From Rallus limicola (taxonomy: Eukaryota > Chordata > Aves > Gruiformes > Rallidae): 64,000 nucleotides of DNA. The stretch lies in the NCBI GenBank assembly GCA_022605955.1, contig JAKCOZ010000018.1, positions 5,960,001-6,024,000 on the forward strand. The letters run 5' to 3'. Below, one piece after another: positions 1-13,352 of the stretch. A program made the position numbers and the translations under genes. The notes beneath the pieces are model-generated. The model did not search any database and was not told the DNA's origin. It saw nothing but the letters and a program-made list of their open reading frames with translations. How positions within the stretch are numbered: position 1 is the stretch's first letter; every line of letters begins with the position of its first letter.

Positions 1-1381
1 ATGGTTGACTGATCATCTGATTAGTGCCCTTTAGCTGATGAGTGAAATGAGCAGAACAGCTAAAATTTGAATTCTCTCTGCTCTCTTCTGTCAGGCCACT
101 AATTGGTCACAGTTCTCTATTCAGTCATTATAGTTCACCAAGTTGAAAGTTAAATTTGTGAAAAGTTAACCTCATCAAATTTGGTTGGAACGGTCCAATG
201 ACTTGAAAAGCTGTTGCAGGGAGAATAAAGAACTAACAAATGATGATGGACAAACAAGGAGTGTGATATATATGTTTTGCTTTTTCAGGAAAGCAGGAGA
301 AAGCTAAGATGAAACATGTACTTCCTAATCTGTAACATAATCCTTGAAATAGCATAGCCATAATGGAAATAATTATTTTAAAACTGTATGTTGGTTTAAA
401 ATACTCAAATCCTTATATCTGTAACTGTTGTTTTAATTGTCTCTTTGCCTCGCTTTGAGTCCTCGTTAAGAACGTTGTTCTAAATTAAATGTTTACTTTG
501 AAGAGCCTAGATCTCCAAAAGGTAAGATTTATTTTATTGCTTTATTTCTGTGCTTTAAGCAGCAATAGTTGTTTTAGGAATATAATCTCTCTGAATGTCT
601 CCTACTGAGTGTATTGAAGATGATTGGAAAACCTTGGAGATATACAGCTTTTGAAAGTTATATCCTAGTATAATATCTAACATGGAAAAGCACACACATT
701 GCATAGAGCATGACTTGGGTTTTTGGAGGGTATCTGAGCTGGGATCTTACGAGTTCAGAGAAATCATATCTGACTAACAAAGTCTTTTCATACAACTGGA
801 AAATATAAAAATTTGGTGCATGAGAAAGGTATTCAGCATTCCTAATTTGCAACCTCTTAACCTGGAAGTTATTTTTGAAATAATTTTGTGACAAATGGAT
901 GCTTAAGTGTACGTCAGTATTGCTTGGAAGAAACAGTATAGGCTTGGTGGTCTGATACTCTTCCACACTAAATATGACGAATTCGAGGACAAACGTTTGG
1001 TAGGTCTGTTGTTTTTTACGTATCTGTGCTGTAAAATAGTATGAACTCTGCTGAAATCAATGGACTTATACCAGGAGCATGTGGATGTGAACTTGAATTT
1101 TTTTCTGTGTTTTAATTTTAGTTACTTGATACTCTCCCTTCATGAAATGCATTTAGGCATTGTTGAGAAACTATGGAATTTCTTTTGCAATCATGTTACT
1201 TCAATATTTCCTACTGAGAAAACACTATTTATGTAGATAAGTAGGAGCATTCAGTGTAAATATCTTCTCTTATTTTTTTATTTAAGAGCATCAAATATTT
1301 TTCAAACTATCAAAAGCCAAGCATAGCATTTAATTTGCAAGATCATAAGTTGAATTCCTCCTTTTGCTATAAATAATAGTT
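1..1381. other. AT-rich noncoding DNA, no gene recognised
   Basis: I see no coding region or recognisable repeat boundary here. A minus-strand frame of 102 codons at 658-966 has no recognisable domain and is taken as chance. A short motif at 1051-1072 (gaaatcaatgg core) resembles fragments common in old archosaur repeats, but it is too short to assign. Confidence 0.6.
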
Positions 1382-1446
1382 GAGCAGGAGGTAGAACCAG
1401 ATGACCTCCAATGGTCCTGTCATGTCTAAATTATACTGCATTCTTG
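1382..1446 (+). mobile_element. CR1: Degraded CR1 LINE 3' tail
   Basis: The stretch follows the order of a CR1 3' untranslated end: a caggaggt-like start, then accagatgacctccaatggt (the counterpart of the CR1 'actagatgacctcc...ggtccc' block), then a taaattatactgcattc ending that corresponds to the worn terminal repeat. Only about 65 bp can be followed. No coding part remains, as expected for heavily 5'-truncated CR1 insertions. The divergence suggests an old insertion. The reading rests on the remembered avian CR1 consensus. Confidence 0.6.
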
Positions 1447-2451
1447 AAACCTACTCTCTGTTATATCTGAGTTTAAGAGGAAAAAAAAAAAAAGGTGCAC
1501 CATGCTGGGGGAAAGGATGGTGGCACTTGAAATTATAAAATTAAGGATATCTGAAAGTATCCTAAACCTTAAAAGTCATTAGGAAAAACCACGATTAAGG
1601 CAGTTGGGATTGTCTAAGAGAAAAGGGTGAACGGTGGCCTGGCTTTACCTGCAAAGAGTACTATAGTGGCTAAAGTGATTTTTGTAGTATTATAAAACAT
1701 AGACAGCTCTACAGACAGAAATTTTCTTATATGGCCACGAACTATTGTAGGTCAGAATAAGTCAGTGTAGTAGCAGTGTGTCAGTCACACATGGCTGAGT
1801 GATACAGTGTCAGGACATAAGAGAACCAGTTCTCCTTCTTGTCACAAATGCCAAAGGCATTGCACTTTCAAATTGCAAAACTTTCAAAGGTCAAATATCT
1901 GCAAAAAACAAAGCACGTACCATTGGTTAAATTACTGTGGTGAACACAGATTAATGCTGTCAGTGAAACTGAAGTGTTGATAATTGAAGTACTGAAGAAT
2001 GTTTACTTTAATATTTGCTCTGCCAAGCACCAAAGCACTTGATTTACATCCTCTGCATATAGAATATTTTACAAAGCACCTAAAGAAGAACATATACATT
2101 TTGATAGTCAGGATTATCAAAGTTAAAAAGTTAAAATACTATAGAAAAATATTTTTAGACGTTTTCAAGCAGCCGTTAGTAAAAAAAGGCAGATGAACTT
2201 GAACTCCAGATGCAATGCTGAAAGTAGGCAGGTGAATATATTCCCAGGGAATGTTGGTGTAAGGACATGTAGAACTGACACTGGGGACTTTCAAACAGTA
2301 AGAGACCTAAAATTGGTTTAGCATTGAAAGAAGATAACTGAACACAGCAGGGGTCATGAACATGTGATACAGGAAAGAGGACCATTGAGCTGGGGTTCAT
2401 AATCACTTGTCATCAGGGTGTAAATATATTTTGCATTTCAGATACTGAGTT

Positions 2452-2545
2452 GCTGACTTAGTATTTCACAATGAAGTAGTAACTGAATTGCTGATTTATC
2501 ATTAATCTATTTAGTGAATTGCTGATGTAACATTTAGAAGGTCAT
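2452..2545. repeat. Possible diverged tandem repeat (ttgctgat core)
   Basis: Three similar phrases follow one another: gttgctgacttagtatt, then aattgctgatttatcatt, then gaattgctgatgtaacattt. They are spaced about 40 bp apart. This may be a worn local tandem duplication, but the copies are short and diverged enough that chance cannot be excluded. Confidence 0.35.
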
Positions 2546-3016
2546 AGGATAAGCATTGCAGCAATGGTGCAGACTGAGGGTGAAGTGGTTGGTTTTCTCT
2601 GGCTCAGTTTTAGGAGGCAGCTTCTCTGTAGGATAGCTGCAGGGCAAGGACAGAGCAACAGGGTACTTTGGGGCTTGTTCTGGAATTCGCTCTCAGCAGG
2701 GATGAGGAACTGTCTGTCTGCACAGAATGGGAAGTACAGAAGTACACAGCTCATAGAAACCTGAAGAGATGTAAAGGCAACTTACACAAAGCAGCCACGA
2801 GAATCGACTGCTGCGGAGGTGAACATCATTCTAAGGGCCACTTAGACACACCAGGCAAAACACTGCTGAACCCCTGTGCTGTGAGTGGGGGTTGCATGGA
2901 CCAGCAGAGGGGTCTCAAACCTTTGAGAGTTGGGAGAGCTCAAACATTAAGGAATGTGTGTCATGCTTATGACACTGTGCTAGTAATGGTCATTGTACCC
3001 GTGCCACTGAATTTAT

Positions 3017-3093
3017 CTTAATAATACACAGCTGAACAATAATACACAGACATACACAACTGGCTTAATAATACACAGACATACACAACTGGC
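3017..3093. repeat. Short tandem duplication, unit about 27-29 bp
   Basis: A unit built from aataatacacag, acatacacaa and ctggc occurs at 3038-3064 and again at 3067-3093, with no mismatch across 27 bp. A partial third copy (ttaataatacacagctga) lies just upstream at 3018-3035. The near-perfect identity points to a recent local duplication, probably by replication slippage, and it may vary in copy number between individuals. Confidence 0.85.
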
Positions 3094-6000
3094 AAAATTG
3101 TATGGTACTGCTAGACTTGAGTTATTACATTATATGCTAAAGGGGATAGGGTATTAGCTACAGAAGGTTTGCTGCCTGCATACCTAAGGTAGTCACAGCC
3201 TTGTGTTTTTGCTCTCCCAGCAACATAACAGAAAGCGATTAGGAAGGATTCAAAAGAAGCAATTGCAAGTCAGAGTAACTGACTTGTAGTGAAAGATTTA
3301 ACTAACTGAATTCATTTGCATTTCCAAGTGAAAATGAATTTTAGTTAATGATAACACACATAAGGGGAATAATATTCTAGTAGTTGATGGCTTTTCAGTC
3401 TAGTGGAAAAAGCTGGCATAAAATGTTTTGGCATTCAAAACATGACAACAGATATACATGGAATGAAACCCTGGAGCATATTCATAGCTGTGTCAGTAGT
3501 TAACCGTGGGAACAACCTAACTAAGCATGTTGTGAATAATTTGCTGTTATTCAAGATCAGGAAAAGAAAAAGTAATTTAATCCTAATGGTTTTTAATGAA
3601 TCTAGAAAAATAATGGGGTCTAGGCCATTCACAAGGTGGGTAAAAAACATTTGAAAGTAGAGTGTAGTCATGTGATGCACACTGGTTATTCCTTGTGACT
3701 GAAATACAGTAGCATTGCATGTGTTTTATTTTCCCCCAGAGTCAGCTCAGTTAATCATTGTTGTTGCTAAAACTGACATGCTTTGTACATTGCTATAGAG
3801 AATAGAAAGTTTTTTATGACAGTGATTTATACTGTAGTTGTCAAGATGATTTTTTTTTTCTCCTATGGGTGGTAGGTGTTTATATTTCATTCTATCTGCT
3901 TTTGGGGCTGCGCTTGTCAGTTTCCTGCTCAGTGCCAGAAAAGAGGGTCCTGTCCACCATTTTATAATGTCACTAGATAATATAGACAAGACAGGCAAAC
4001 TCTTTGCTGAAATGGTAAGATTAGATTAGATGTGGCTTTGTGCTTCTCAAAAGGGACAATACTTGCTTCTAATTTTATCTTTGTCTTGACTGTGCCTCCA
4101 ATGGCAACAGCTCAGCATTGAAACCCTTTTCAACAGAAACTGGGAAGAAATTATTGCCAGAATTGGAGTTCTTTCAAAGGAAAGGTTTGGCAAGTATTTT
4201 CTTGCCAAAGTATTTGTTGTGAGTTTACTGTCTGAGAGAGCAAAATTTCCTAGATTGTAAAAAATTTAGACTTTTAAAATATGCTGATTTGCTTTGGAAT
4301 TTGCACTGCTGTTAGATGGAAATATAAATTCCAGAGACACTTGTGCAACATCTTACTAAAGAAAGACTTGTTGTTTCACTCTCTTTTGCTTTTCTTTTTC
4401 TCATGGCTAGAGATCAGGCAAAACACTATTTCACAGAACAAGCCCAGTTTTTTCACTCAGTGACAGTTTTTGCTAAGGAAGCAAACACTAGGTAGAGCAT
4501 TGCATTTCAGATGACGCAAAATCTGTAACCAGTGTGTAACTGGTAAGAGAGATGACCAGAGATGGCAGTGTATTCTGTTTGGTCCATGTGAATAGCTGAC
4601 CTAGGGCTGTGCTTTCAGTATATCCCTCTGAATGTCAGGCACAAAACCTGATGCACTATTCCAACTGTGTGTAAAAAAGTACTTTAGTGGCTTCACATGA
4701 AGAACTTTTAAAATTCCAAACAACAGAAAGACATAACTAAATCTGTGGCACAGGAGAACATGACACCGATGTTTTATCTATGCTTTTTTAAGAATCTCTT
4801 TTTACAAAGCTCATTGCAAATGATAATTTACTCCCTGCAGGAGGGGATTGACAGGGGGAAAAAAAAAAAGTGTACATCCTGTAGAAGAAGGGATCAAAAC
4901 TTTGTCACTATGGGTAAAATAAGAAAGACAGACTTGATGGCTAAGGGTATAGAGCATTGTCCAGCCTGGATGAAACTCAAACACATCACAAAAGTATATT
5001 CCTCTCTTATGGAGGTCCTATAGGAAATGACTTCCCTGATTTTTGTTCTTATAAAGGCTTAATTGACTTCCATTATATTTCTTATTTGGCTTTCCTTGTT
5101 TATTAGCTTCCTGATTATAAAATCATATTTCTGCTCATATAAAGTAGTTTATTTGATATGTACAACCTGGACAAATGAGTAGTTCAGTAGTATAGCTACA
5201 AAAGACTTCTAGACCAGTAGGATAAATTAAATTGTATTCAACCTACATAAAATCAGGTGATGTCACTAAAATGAAACTTCCTTTTGAAACAGGTTTGACC
5301 CACTGATGCAGTGAGACAAAACCTGGGGTATATGCTCTTTGGATTTGTAAAGAGGTTTTCCTCCTTATTTTTCCTCCTACATTTATGAAACTGAAGGATG
5401 AAACCTAACAGTTCTACATAGATAATATGAATCTGATAAATTTTTTCCTATCTTCATATACTTGAACTTGAATTGTATAGCTATTGCACATTGCCACCTT
5501 CAAGTGTTTTGTTTTGTTTTTTAAATGAGGGGTTTTATAGGTAATCCATGTTTATAAAAAGAAAGGATCTTTGATCACCACTCACTTAGGCTTTCATTCT
5601 TTGGCATACATCACCCGTATGTATGAAAACCACAAAATCAATATGAAATATATGAAAGATTTGCTTGTGGTAAAAGGTCAAGAAACTATTTTTTCTCTTG
5701 GTTATTGACATAGAACATTTGGAGGTGAAATATTTTTCAAGATATATTGTGTCACACTTGAAGTCACACTGTTTGATGTAACAATCAATAAATACTATGA
5801 TGATGATGATTTATTCTATGTGTATTAGCGATTATGAAAATTGCTGATAAATCTTCCTTTGGCTGCTACAGGGTTGGTTAGCTGTGCTTACCCAACAGAA
5901 TGTTTTATTATGCAAGCATTTTCTATTTGATCTAAAATTATAATGTTGAAAGCATTTTAATTTTCAGTAGAAAGAGAAAGATACCATGCATTTTTTCCAA

Positions 6001-6897
6001 CTGATAAGACTCAGTGCAGAAATGTGCAAGTTGCGACTTTGGCTTTAGGCAAAAAATCATCTCCCAGGTATTTTCAATTTTTATCAACTTTATGTTTTAC
6101 TGTGAGAAAGGTAATGTCAACCATTCACTGTGTTTGAGAAACTTTGGTTCTCCTAAGTATGCTGTGAGACTTGATACATACTAATTGCGGAATAAATCAT
6201 AACAAAAAAGGTCATTAAAGTGTAGAGAACACCAATCAGCTTAGAAAACATCTGAGGGTTTTTAGAAGTGCTGTTAGGGGCATGTAGTGGTGATGTATTC
6301 ATGTTTATGGAGAGGCTGCGGAATTCTGCAAAAGGCCTTGCTGTGCTCTGTGGAAAACGATGTCAAATACACCTCACCCCAACCTTATGGTTTCTACTGG
6401 TCATTATTTCAGTATGTTCTTAGACTTGTGTACATTTTATATGCTGGAAATCAAAATAAGCTATTTGAACTTGTATGATTTCTCTTTTAGAAACCTCCAA
6501 GCTGTATGCTGCTCTAAATTGCAAGAGTTGGTCTGATATTGGCTGTTAAAACCATGATTGTGGTTATATTGGAGAATTCCGTGGTTAAAATTTAGGAGCA
6601 TAAAATATTATAGATTGCCATCACATTAAAACTTCTCTCAATCACTGAGAGACTATGAAACCTGATGAAAGGGTGAAAACAAATTTAAGCCAAAAGATAA
6701 TTGCTTGCTAGCAATTAAAATAAAATATCATTCAATTGATTTCCTCAAACTTGTTGGTCACAAGTGTTATTACATTACCAAAGTGCTACCTCACATCTTA
6801 TACTATTTCTTTTTTCCTCTGTGCTGGTTATGCAAGAATTGTTAAATTATCTCAAGTTTTCCTGTAAATAGGCCTGATGTCCAAAGTACTGTCTTGT

Positions 6898-7444
6898 TGT
6901 ACTGGTTTTGACCAGGGTAGAGTTAATTTTCCTCATAGTAGCTCCTATGGTGCTGTGTTTTGGATCTGTGCCCAAAACACAGTGTTGATAACAATGATGT
7001 TTCAACTATTGCTTGAACAGTGTTTGCAGAGCATCAAGACCTATTTGTTGTATTGCCCTACCAATGAGCAGACTGGGGGCACACAAGAAGTTGGGAGGGG
7101 ACACAGGTGAGATAGTTGACATCAGTTGACCAAAGGGATATACCATAACATATGATGTCATGTTCAGAAACAAAAAATGGAGAGGAGGGAGTTTAAGGAG
7201 GTTGGCCATCTTTGGTTTGGGAACTGACTGGACATTGGTCTATCCATGAGAGGTGATGCATAATTGTCTTTGCATCACCTGTTATGTGTTTTTGTATGTT
7301 TTCTCTTATTACACAGTTTTTTCTCAAGCCACAAATTTTTTTGCTTTTACTCTTCCTTTCTTCTTTCTTCCTCTTTGAGAGGGGATGGAGGGGCAAGTAG
7401 GCAGCGTTTAGGTCTTCACTGCTTACCAGGGTTAACCTGTTTCA
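6898..7444 (+). mobile_element. Solo LTR of an avian endogenous retrovirus, copy 1
   Basis: The segment starts with tgtactggttttgaccaggg and ends near gttaacctgtttca, so it has the TG...CA ends of a retroviral LTR of about 545 bp. It shares its order of blocks with the elements at 18155-18695 (inverted) and 45335-45900: gttaattttcctcatagtag, ggatctgtgcccaaaaca, cacaagaagttgggagggga, cagttgaccaaagggata, then a CRE-like tgatgtca at 7153-7160. The downstream part (cttattacacagttttttct, then cttttactcttcctttc) matches the remembered R/U5 end. No gag, pol or env lies on either side, so it is a solo LTR left by recombination between the two ends of a provirus. The ERV class is not certain from sequence alone. 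Confidence 0.8.
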
Positions 7445-10400
7445 GACCAAGTAATTTTTCAGTTTTCTCATTGTTATCATGGTTACCTAACACATCTTAA
7501 TTTCTGGCAGGGATCATTTGAGTACTGATGGTTGCTTGACTCACAAGGCTTGTATTTTGACAAAAATATTTTGTCAGCTTTTTAAAATGAAAGCTTTTAT
7601 TAATTTATGTATGTGTGCACACATAAGATACAATTAATAAAGGGCACGATAGAATTTGTAATGGAATGGTAAATGATATTCATATTATGTTTTATTGATC
7701 ATTGGACAACCAGAATTTTCTTTTAGAATTCCTTAAAGCAAGATATATAACATATTTCTCCCTGTGGATGTCTTGGAACGTGTCATATCTTCAGGTATAT
7801 ATTCAGTGTGTTATGATATGACTTCAATATATCACCAGTGTAGTGATGTCCAAACGTAAGTTAATTTTCCTTATGATTCCTAACTACCTGATGATTCTTA
7901 TTGACTTCAGTGAATGTTGTTTTTCTTTCTGATAGCTTGTGCAGTGAAAATTTATCAAGTACAGTGTAGCAGTTTCAATGTAGTAATGCGTTCCTAGCTA
8001 GGTTAGGGAAAAAAGAGGTGGTATGACTATATCCAAAATGTCCCTAAAGGGAACATTTTGTGAACTTAAATATGTGGCATCAACTGAAATAAAAAGGTAT
8101 TTGAATGCTGAAAGTTCATCCCATTTTTTCTGTCCTCCTGTGGCACTGGCAACTTGTGCGTACTAGCAGAGCACTGTAGCTTCCCTCCAGGTTTGTGGTT
8201 CTTGATGCTGGATACATAGGCTGAAGGGAAGCTGATGCAGTATAGTGTGTCAGGGGATTCCTGTGTGTCATTTCCCAGCTGCAGCTTGGCACAGCATATT
8301 TCTCTGAATCTGAGCCCATTGGGCTGGGGAAAAGGGAGCACTACCCCATGCAGCTGCATAGCTATTTCTAAGTCTGTATCCCTTCTTGCAATGAAGAGGC
8401 TGTTGAAATTATATAGAACATGCACCTAAATCTCTTAGCTGGCTATTGTAAATAACAGTCCTTACCCTTATTTTTGTTCATCCTCAACTTTTTCCCTCAC
8501 CTTTGTCTACATGTTATCTCATTGTATGTGCCTATCTTTGTCGTGGCTCAAGGCCAGAATTGAGTCTGTCTCTTATTTCTCTGCATATAAATATATGCTA
8601 TATAGATGCATCCATATACCAAGTCAATTACGTCTATTATTCTTCTTTTCCAAACCAAGATAGCACTGTGATCTCCTTAGAATTTTTCTATTTCTGAGAT
8701 GGATATACTTGGAAAGAATGACCAAATGCTCATGTCTATATCACACTAATTTCTGATTATTATCAGAGGCATGAGAGTTAAAGCAATGTTTCCTGGTGAG
8801 CAGGCATGAGAGTTGAGAGGAGTTTAATTAATCAGCATGGAGAAACTGCAGGAGGAGAGAATACATCTTTTGGCAGAAAGAAAGTGAGCAAGATCAATTT
8901 GTTTGTACTGGCAATACCACCCACAGAGTATCGATGCTAATGGGGAAAGGTGCCATGCTCATACTGAGAAGATCCATAAGTGGAGAGACCAAGAACACAT
9001 GTATAGTACAAAGAAGAATGTTCACTTCAGACTGAGGCACTTCTGTGACATTAACAAAATCTCAAAACCTATAGGTTGGTTAAAAAAATTGCAGTAGGAG
9101 CAAAGAAACCCTGTGAGGTCTAATATCTTGCTCATATGAAAGTATATAGAATCATTTAAAAAGGAGTTGGGAAGTTTAAAGAAAGAAAATTAATAATAAT
9201 AACGCTCTAAATCCAGGGGGAGAATGGTAATTATTATCCCTTTAAAAAGTGATGCAGCAGTGTAAAATTTAGATGCTTAAGGTTTTTGGTTTGATTTTCA
9301 GTAAGACATAGTTTGTATATCAGTGTTGTTTATTGTAGTAAAATATACTATAAAAACTTGCATCCAGTGCAAAACTACCCTTTATTTTGCAGTGTCTGGT
9401 AGCTCTTAAGCAGAGCATCTGTTTACTCACTAGCATAAATATTAAAGATCTGAAACACATTTGACTGTTTATGTAGTCATTTTTAGTTATGTAGGTAATT
9501 GGTTAAAAATTAAAGAGAGGCAGCTTTTATTTGGAGCCCTTATTGATCTATTCTTTGTTCCCTGTCCAATTGCAAAACCCTGTGACTAATAATGGGTCTC
9601 AGATTAAATATTTTGAGGAAAAGAAGAAAAAACTCAAAACACTTGCGGTAGTGAAACAAGCCAGTTCCTCGCAGCCAGTAGATGTCATTCTATCTCTATT
9701 TTAATGCTAGTTCCTACTGTTCTCATATTTTTCCAGATCCCAAATTGCAGGTGGGAACGGGGGGAAACATTTACGTTTCACTTTGTTCTGATTGAAGCAT
9801 AAATTCGTCTGTCTTTTCAGTAATGTAAGTTATCAGAGTGTGAAATTGGAACTTTTTGATGCAACCGAGACTGATAAGCTGTTGTCTTTCAGTCACTCAT
9901 CTATTAGTACTATCTTATTTACATGTTTGTACAAGGGATTTCAAAGCTTTATGCTATGTATAGTTCTCCTTTAACTCCTTTATTTTTTCCTTTACAATTT
10001 CCTTTCTGTGCTGTGTTGCTTTGGTTTTGTTTTTTCTGAGCGGGTTTGCTTGTTGCTGTCGCTGTAGTTCTTTTCCTATCACTTCCTAAGCTGTCAAGGC
10101 CACATATAAGAAGAGGGTTGTAACCCTGGGGAGACACATGGACTGCCGCCCAGAGTCATGCGAGAGAGCGATCTGACAGCACATGGAAAGAGAGGTTTCA
10201 TACTTGTTTTCTGAATAATCATATTGTTAACTAGAACCAAAACACAGGGCCCTGCTGAAAATGTAGGAAATACAAAGAATTTAGTCTATGATGAGGATTT
10301 TTTTTTTATGATGAGCTAAACAATTTGAAATGAGTTATTTCATATCTGTGCACAAACACACAGTGACTGTCTCGAGGATAGTGTGGGCAGAGGGGCGGAA

Positions 10401-11111
10401 TATTGAGACTATGAAGAGGCAGAATTGCACTACCTTTTTAATGCTCACAACAGCATGTTCTACTGAAAGTAGGAGGAAACCATGCAAGCAATTCACTCCA
10501 TAGCTAGAGTAGCTCAGGTGCCAGGGCTATCAAGTTGTAGAAATATTGAATCATTATTTTTGCTCTTTGGCAGCCAATGTTTCAACTGGTCCTGTCCTAT
10601 TGCATAGGGACTGCATTTGCTTTGTTAACCATTGAGCTGAGCCAGATGATCTCCAAAGTGCATTAACTGTGCTTCAGCACACAACTCACCAGGAGCATAT
10701 CCCTCGTTGTGTCAGAGCGCAAATACCTTATTTGCTGCGGAAGCAACAAGAATGTGGACAGATAAAAGACAGTCTTAACCAGTGAACTGTAAGGTGAGAG
10801 CATCTTAATTCGCTTTACAAAGGTAGAGTTTTAAACCAAGGTGGAAGAATGCAGGAACTATAAAATCATCAGAGAGATACAACATGTAAAGACTTTCTTT
10901 CTCACCTCTTACCAAAGGGCTTACAGTATACATTAACTTTGAACCCAAAACGTTAGGCTAAATCACAGTCCTAGTATCCTGGCTTGGGTCTTATCAGTGC
11001 TGTTGCAGTTTGTCTCCTGGATGTCACTGAGGTATAATCAGGTGGAGGGTGGTGGCATGACTTGATCTTCTGGTGCTCAGAAGGAAGCCAATACTGTTCA
11101 TGTGTTCTTGG
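7445..11111. other. Noncoding DNA, no gene recognised
   Basis: AT-rich sequence with only short chance frames, such as 8066-8425 minus and 10971-11252 minus, neither of which shows a known domain. No additional repeat could be placed with confidence. Confidence 0.55.
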
Positions 11112-11165
11112 TAGAATCATAGAATGGTTTGGGTTGGAAGGGACCTTAAACATCATCAAGTTCTG
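11112..11165 (-). mobile_element. CR1: CR1 LINE 3' tail fragment
   Basis: The plus strand reads tagaatcatagaatggtttg, then ggttggaagggaccttaaac and atcatcaagttc. This is the reverse complement of the CR1 3' end, including its short terminal repeat, so the element lies on the minus strand with its 3' end at the left. The match fades after about 55 bp, leaving only the tail of a strongly 5'-truncated copy. The fragment retains the tail motif well, which suggests moderate age. Confidence 0.85.
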
Positions 11166-13313
11166 TGGTAGTATGGGTGGAAAATCCCTGTTGCAAACTA
11201 CTGCTTTGGGTTTGGCCATTCCTATTTTGACTGTGGTTCTATGACAACCCATGCTATTTTCCCCACATACATTAATGTAACCCTAATACCACACCATTAT
11301 CAAACCCTTCCTAGAAAGAATTTGACACAGCAGAGTTGCATTTTCTCCAGATCTTGCAGTTGTGATCTTACATAAATTTTCATCATTGTAAACTACCACC
11401 TATTAAAAGATATTTAAGTTAATAGGGATAGAGGTATGGGGTGCAGTAAACCACAAGGTTTCATTCTACCATGTCTCTTATTAGCATATTAATTCTATTA
11501 GTTGCAAAAAACATCACAGTAAAATGCTACTGCAGTTACAGAAAGAGAGTAACAAATTCAGGACCAGCAAACAGTTAAAATAAAACAAGAAAAAGAATGA
11601 CTGATAATGTTTTTACAGGTACTGACCAGCAAAATGTCTGTCTACTGAATAATACCACAATCTCAGTATTGTTTGCATAGCTGTGAAAATCAGTTATATA
11701 AGCAAGCAAAGTAAACACTACTCACTTCTGCCTGTCCAAAGAGGAACAAACAAATAAAGGAGCTAAGTGTGATGGGGAAGTTAAAATGAACTGAAGAAAA
11801 TAAAGATGCTAGGAATAGACAGAATAGAGTGCTAGTCTATCTTGTACAGCTCTAAGGAAGAGCAGGGAAACAAATCGTGCTCAGCCTCACAAGGAAATAA
11901 GAAAAAAGGCCCATGAAATAAGGGTTGTAGCAAAGGGTCTAAAGGACCAAGGATGTTAAAGCTCAGTTGGTTAGACAAAGGGTAAAGCTTTGGTTGCTTT
12001 GCAGTACTCATCTGTATACCTTTTGCTGAATTCTGTGCATTTTTACTCACAGCACCAAAAATAATGAAATTGCATTTTACCTTTTAAGCTGTGACTCACT
12101 TCACTAAAGGGTCATTGCCCAGACAGTCTGAATGTGCCCAGCAGACAGAGAATACCAAAATGGAATAAAAATTTACATCATGTCTGTGTCGTGACAAAGG
12201 AAAATGTAAAGATCTTAGCTTCTCGGGGGGATGCTAACAGGGATCCTTTCAATCTGTGTCAAAAGAACATTATTCGGAATTCATACTAGGATATGATTTT
12301 TGACTGACAAAATCTTTAGTACTGAGTATAGCTACTCATCAACTGGAGTATGCTGTATCCCACTGCTGCATGGATTCAAAAAGGCTGAAAGAGGAAAAGG
12401 TTGAGAAGAGCAAGGACAGGTCTGCAAAGTGCAAAGCAAAGGAGAGCCTCTAATAATGCCTCCAATAATTTCCTAATTCCTCCTCTTTTCACCCATATGA
12501 ATCATGCCATGCAACACTGAGAAGCATGCAGATTCAGGGGTAAAGGAAGACAGGAGATGCAGGTATTTTTGCTTTAATTTGTCTTTTAAATCCATTAAAA
12601 AAGAAGGATAAATTTGATTCACAGAAATTGGCACAGGCTGAATGTGGTGGCATCAGAGCAGTTTTTAGTGAAAAATATAAGAACTAGGTGCTTAGAGGGT
12701 GACTGTTCAGCTGCTTTTTCATGAAATTGTGAACCTGGGAGCACAGCAGGCCCCATCCTTTTCACATTGCACCTCCTTTATTCCCCGGTTTCTGTAAGGA
12801 CCATCAAGATGTCATTGTTAAAGACGAGTCTGCTCTACATACTCTTGAGTCAGCTCAGTTTGAAACACTTGAAAGGGAAGAATAAAAGACCAGCAGTAGG
12901 TTTCCTCAGAAAGCTGTTTTTCCTGCAGAATCTGCTGCACAGGTGTTTCTTTTACTGCTGAGTAGGAGAAGCCCCAAGCACAGAGAGAAGCTGGCTAACG
13001 GGGGCTGTTATCCCCTTACCCCTTTCTCTCTGAGTTTTCATTGAACTTACACCGAAGTGGACATCATGGGTTTACAGATATGCCTGGCTTTTTCTCTTCT
13101 GTGCATGTGGGACAGTATGCAAGGTTTCTAGATGATAACAACCTATTGATACATTCCACTATGTACTTCAATAATCGTATCTGATGATTCTGCTAAAGCA
13201 AAAAGCTTGAGTTAGTGCCTTTATTTGTGCTGTGAGCGGGATCCAGCTTTTCTTTGTGTTGGGGGTTCTTACTGCAATAATTAGTTTGCACAGACCGTTT
13301 ACAAACTTGAAGC

Positions 13314-13352
13314 TATGATACTTTGTGATTCTTTGTGATTCTTTGCTTTGTG
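13314..13352. repeat. Short slippage repeat (ctttgtgatt)n
   Basis: The decamer ctttgtgatt is repeated in tandem (atactttgtgatt, ctttgtgatt, then a shortened ctttgctttgtg). It is a minor local repeat with no sign of function. Confidence 0.6.

Larger units (their letters stand above)
1447..6897. other. Noncoding DNA, no gene recognised
   Basis: Several short open frames occur (for example 2564-2764 and 2668-3021), but none carries a recognisable domain. The block at about 2540-2990 is less AT-rich than its surroundings and is open over 117 codons, yet the predicted protein has no family hallmark. Short A-runs lie near 1482 and 4859. A run of atg triplets is found near 5797. Confidence 0.55.

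Noticed and set aside
2668..3021. 117-codon plus-strand frame
   Set aside because: No recognisable domain, no splice signals framing it and no repeat homology; frames of this length are expected by chance in a locally less AT-rich patch.
10630..10665. CR1-like phrase ccagatgatctccaaagtgc
   Set aside because: Only about 20 bp resemble a CR1 tail and the flanks do not continue the match.
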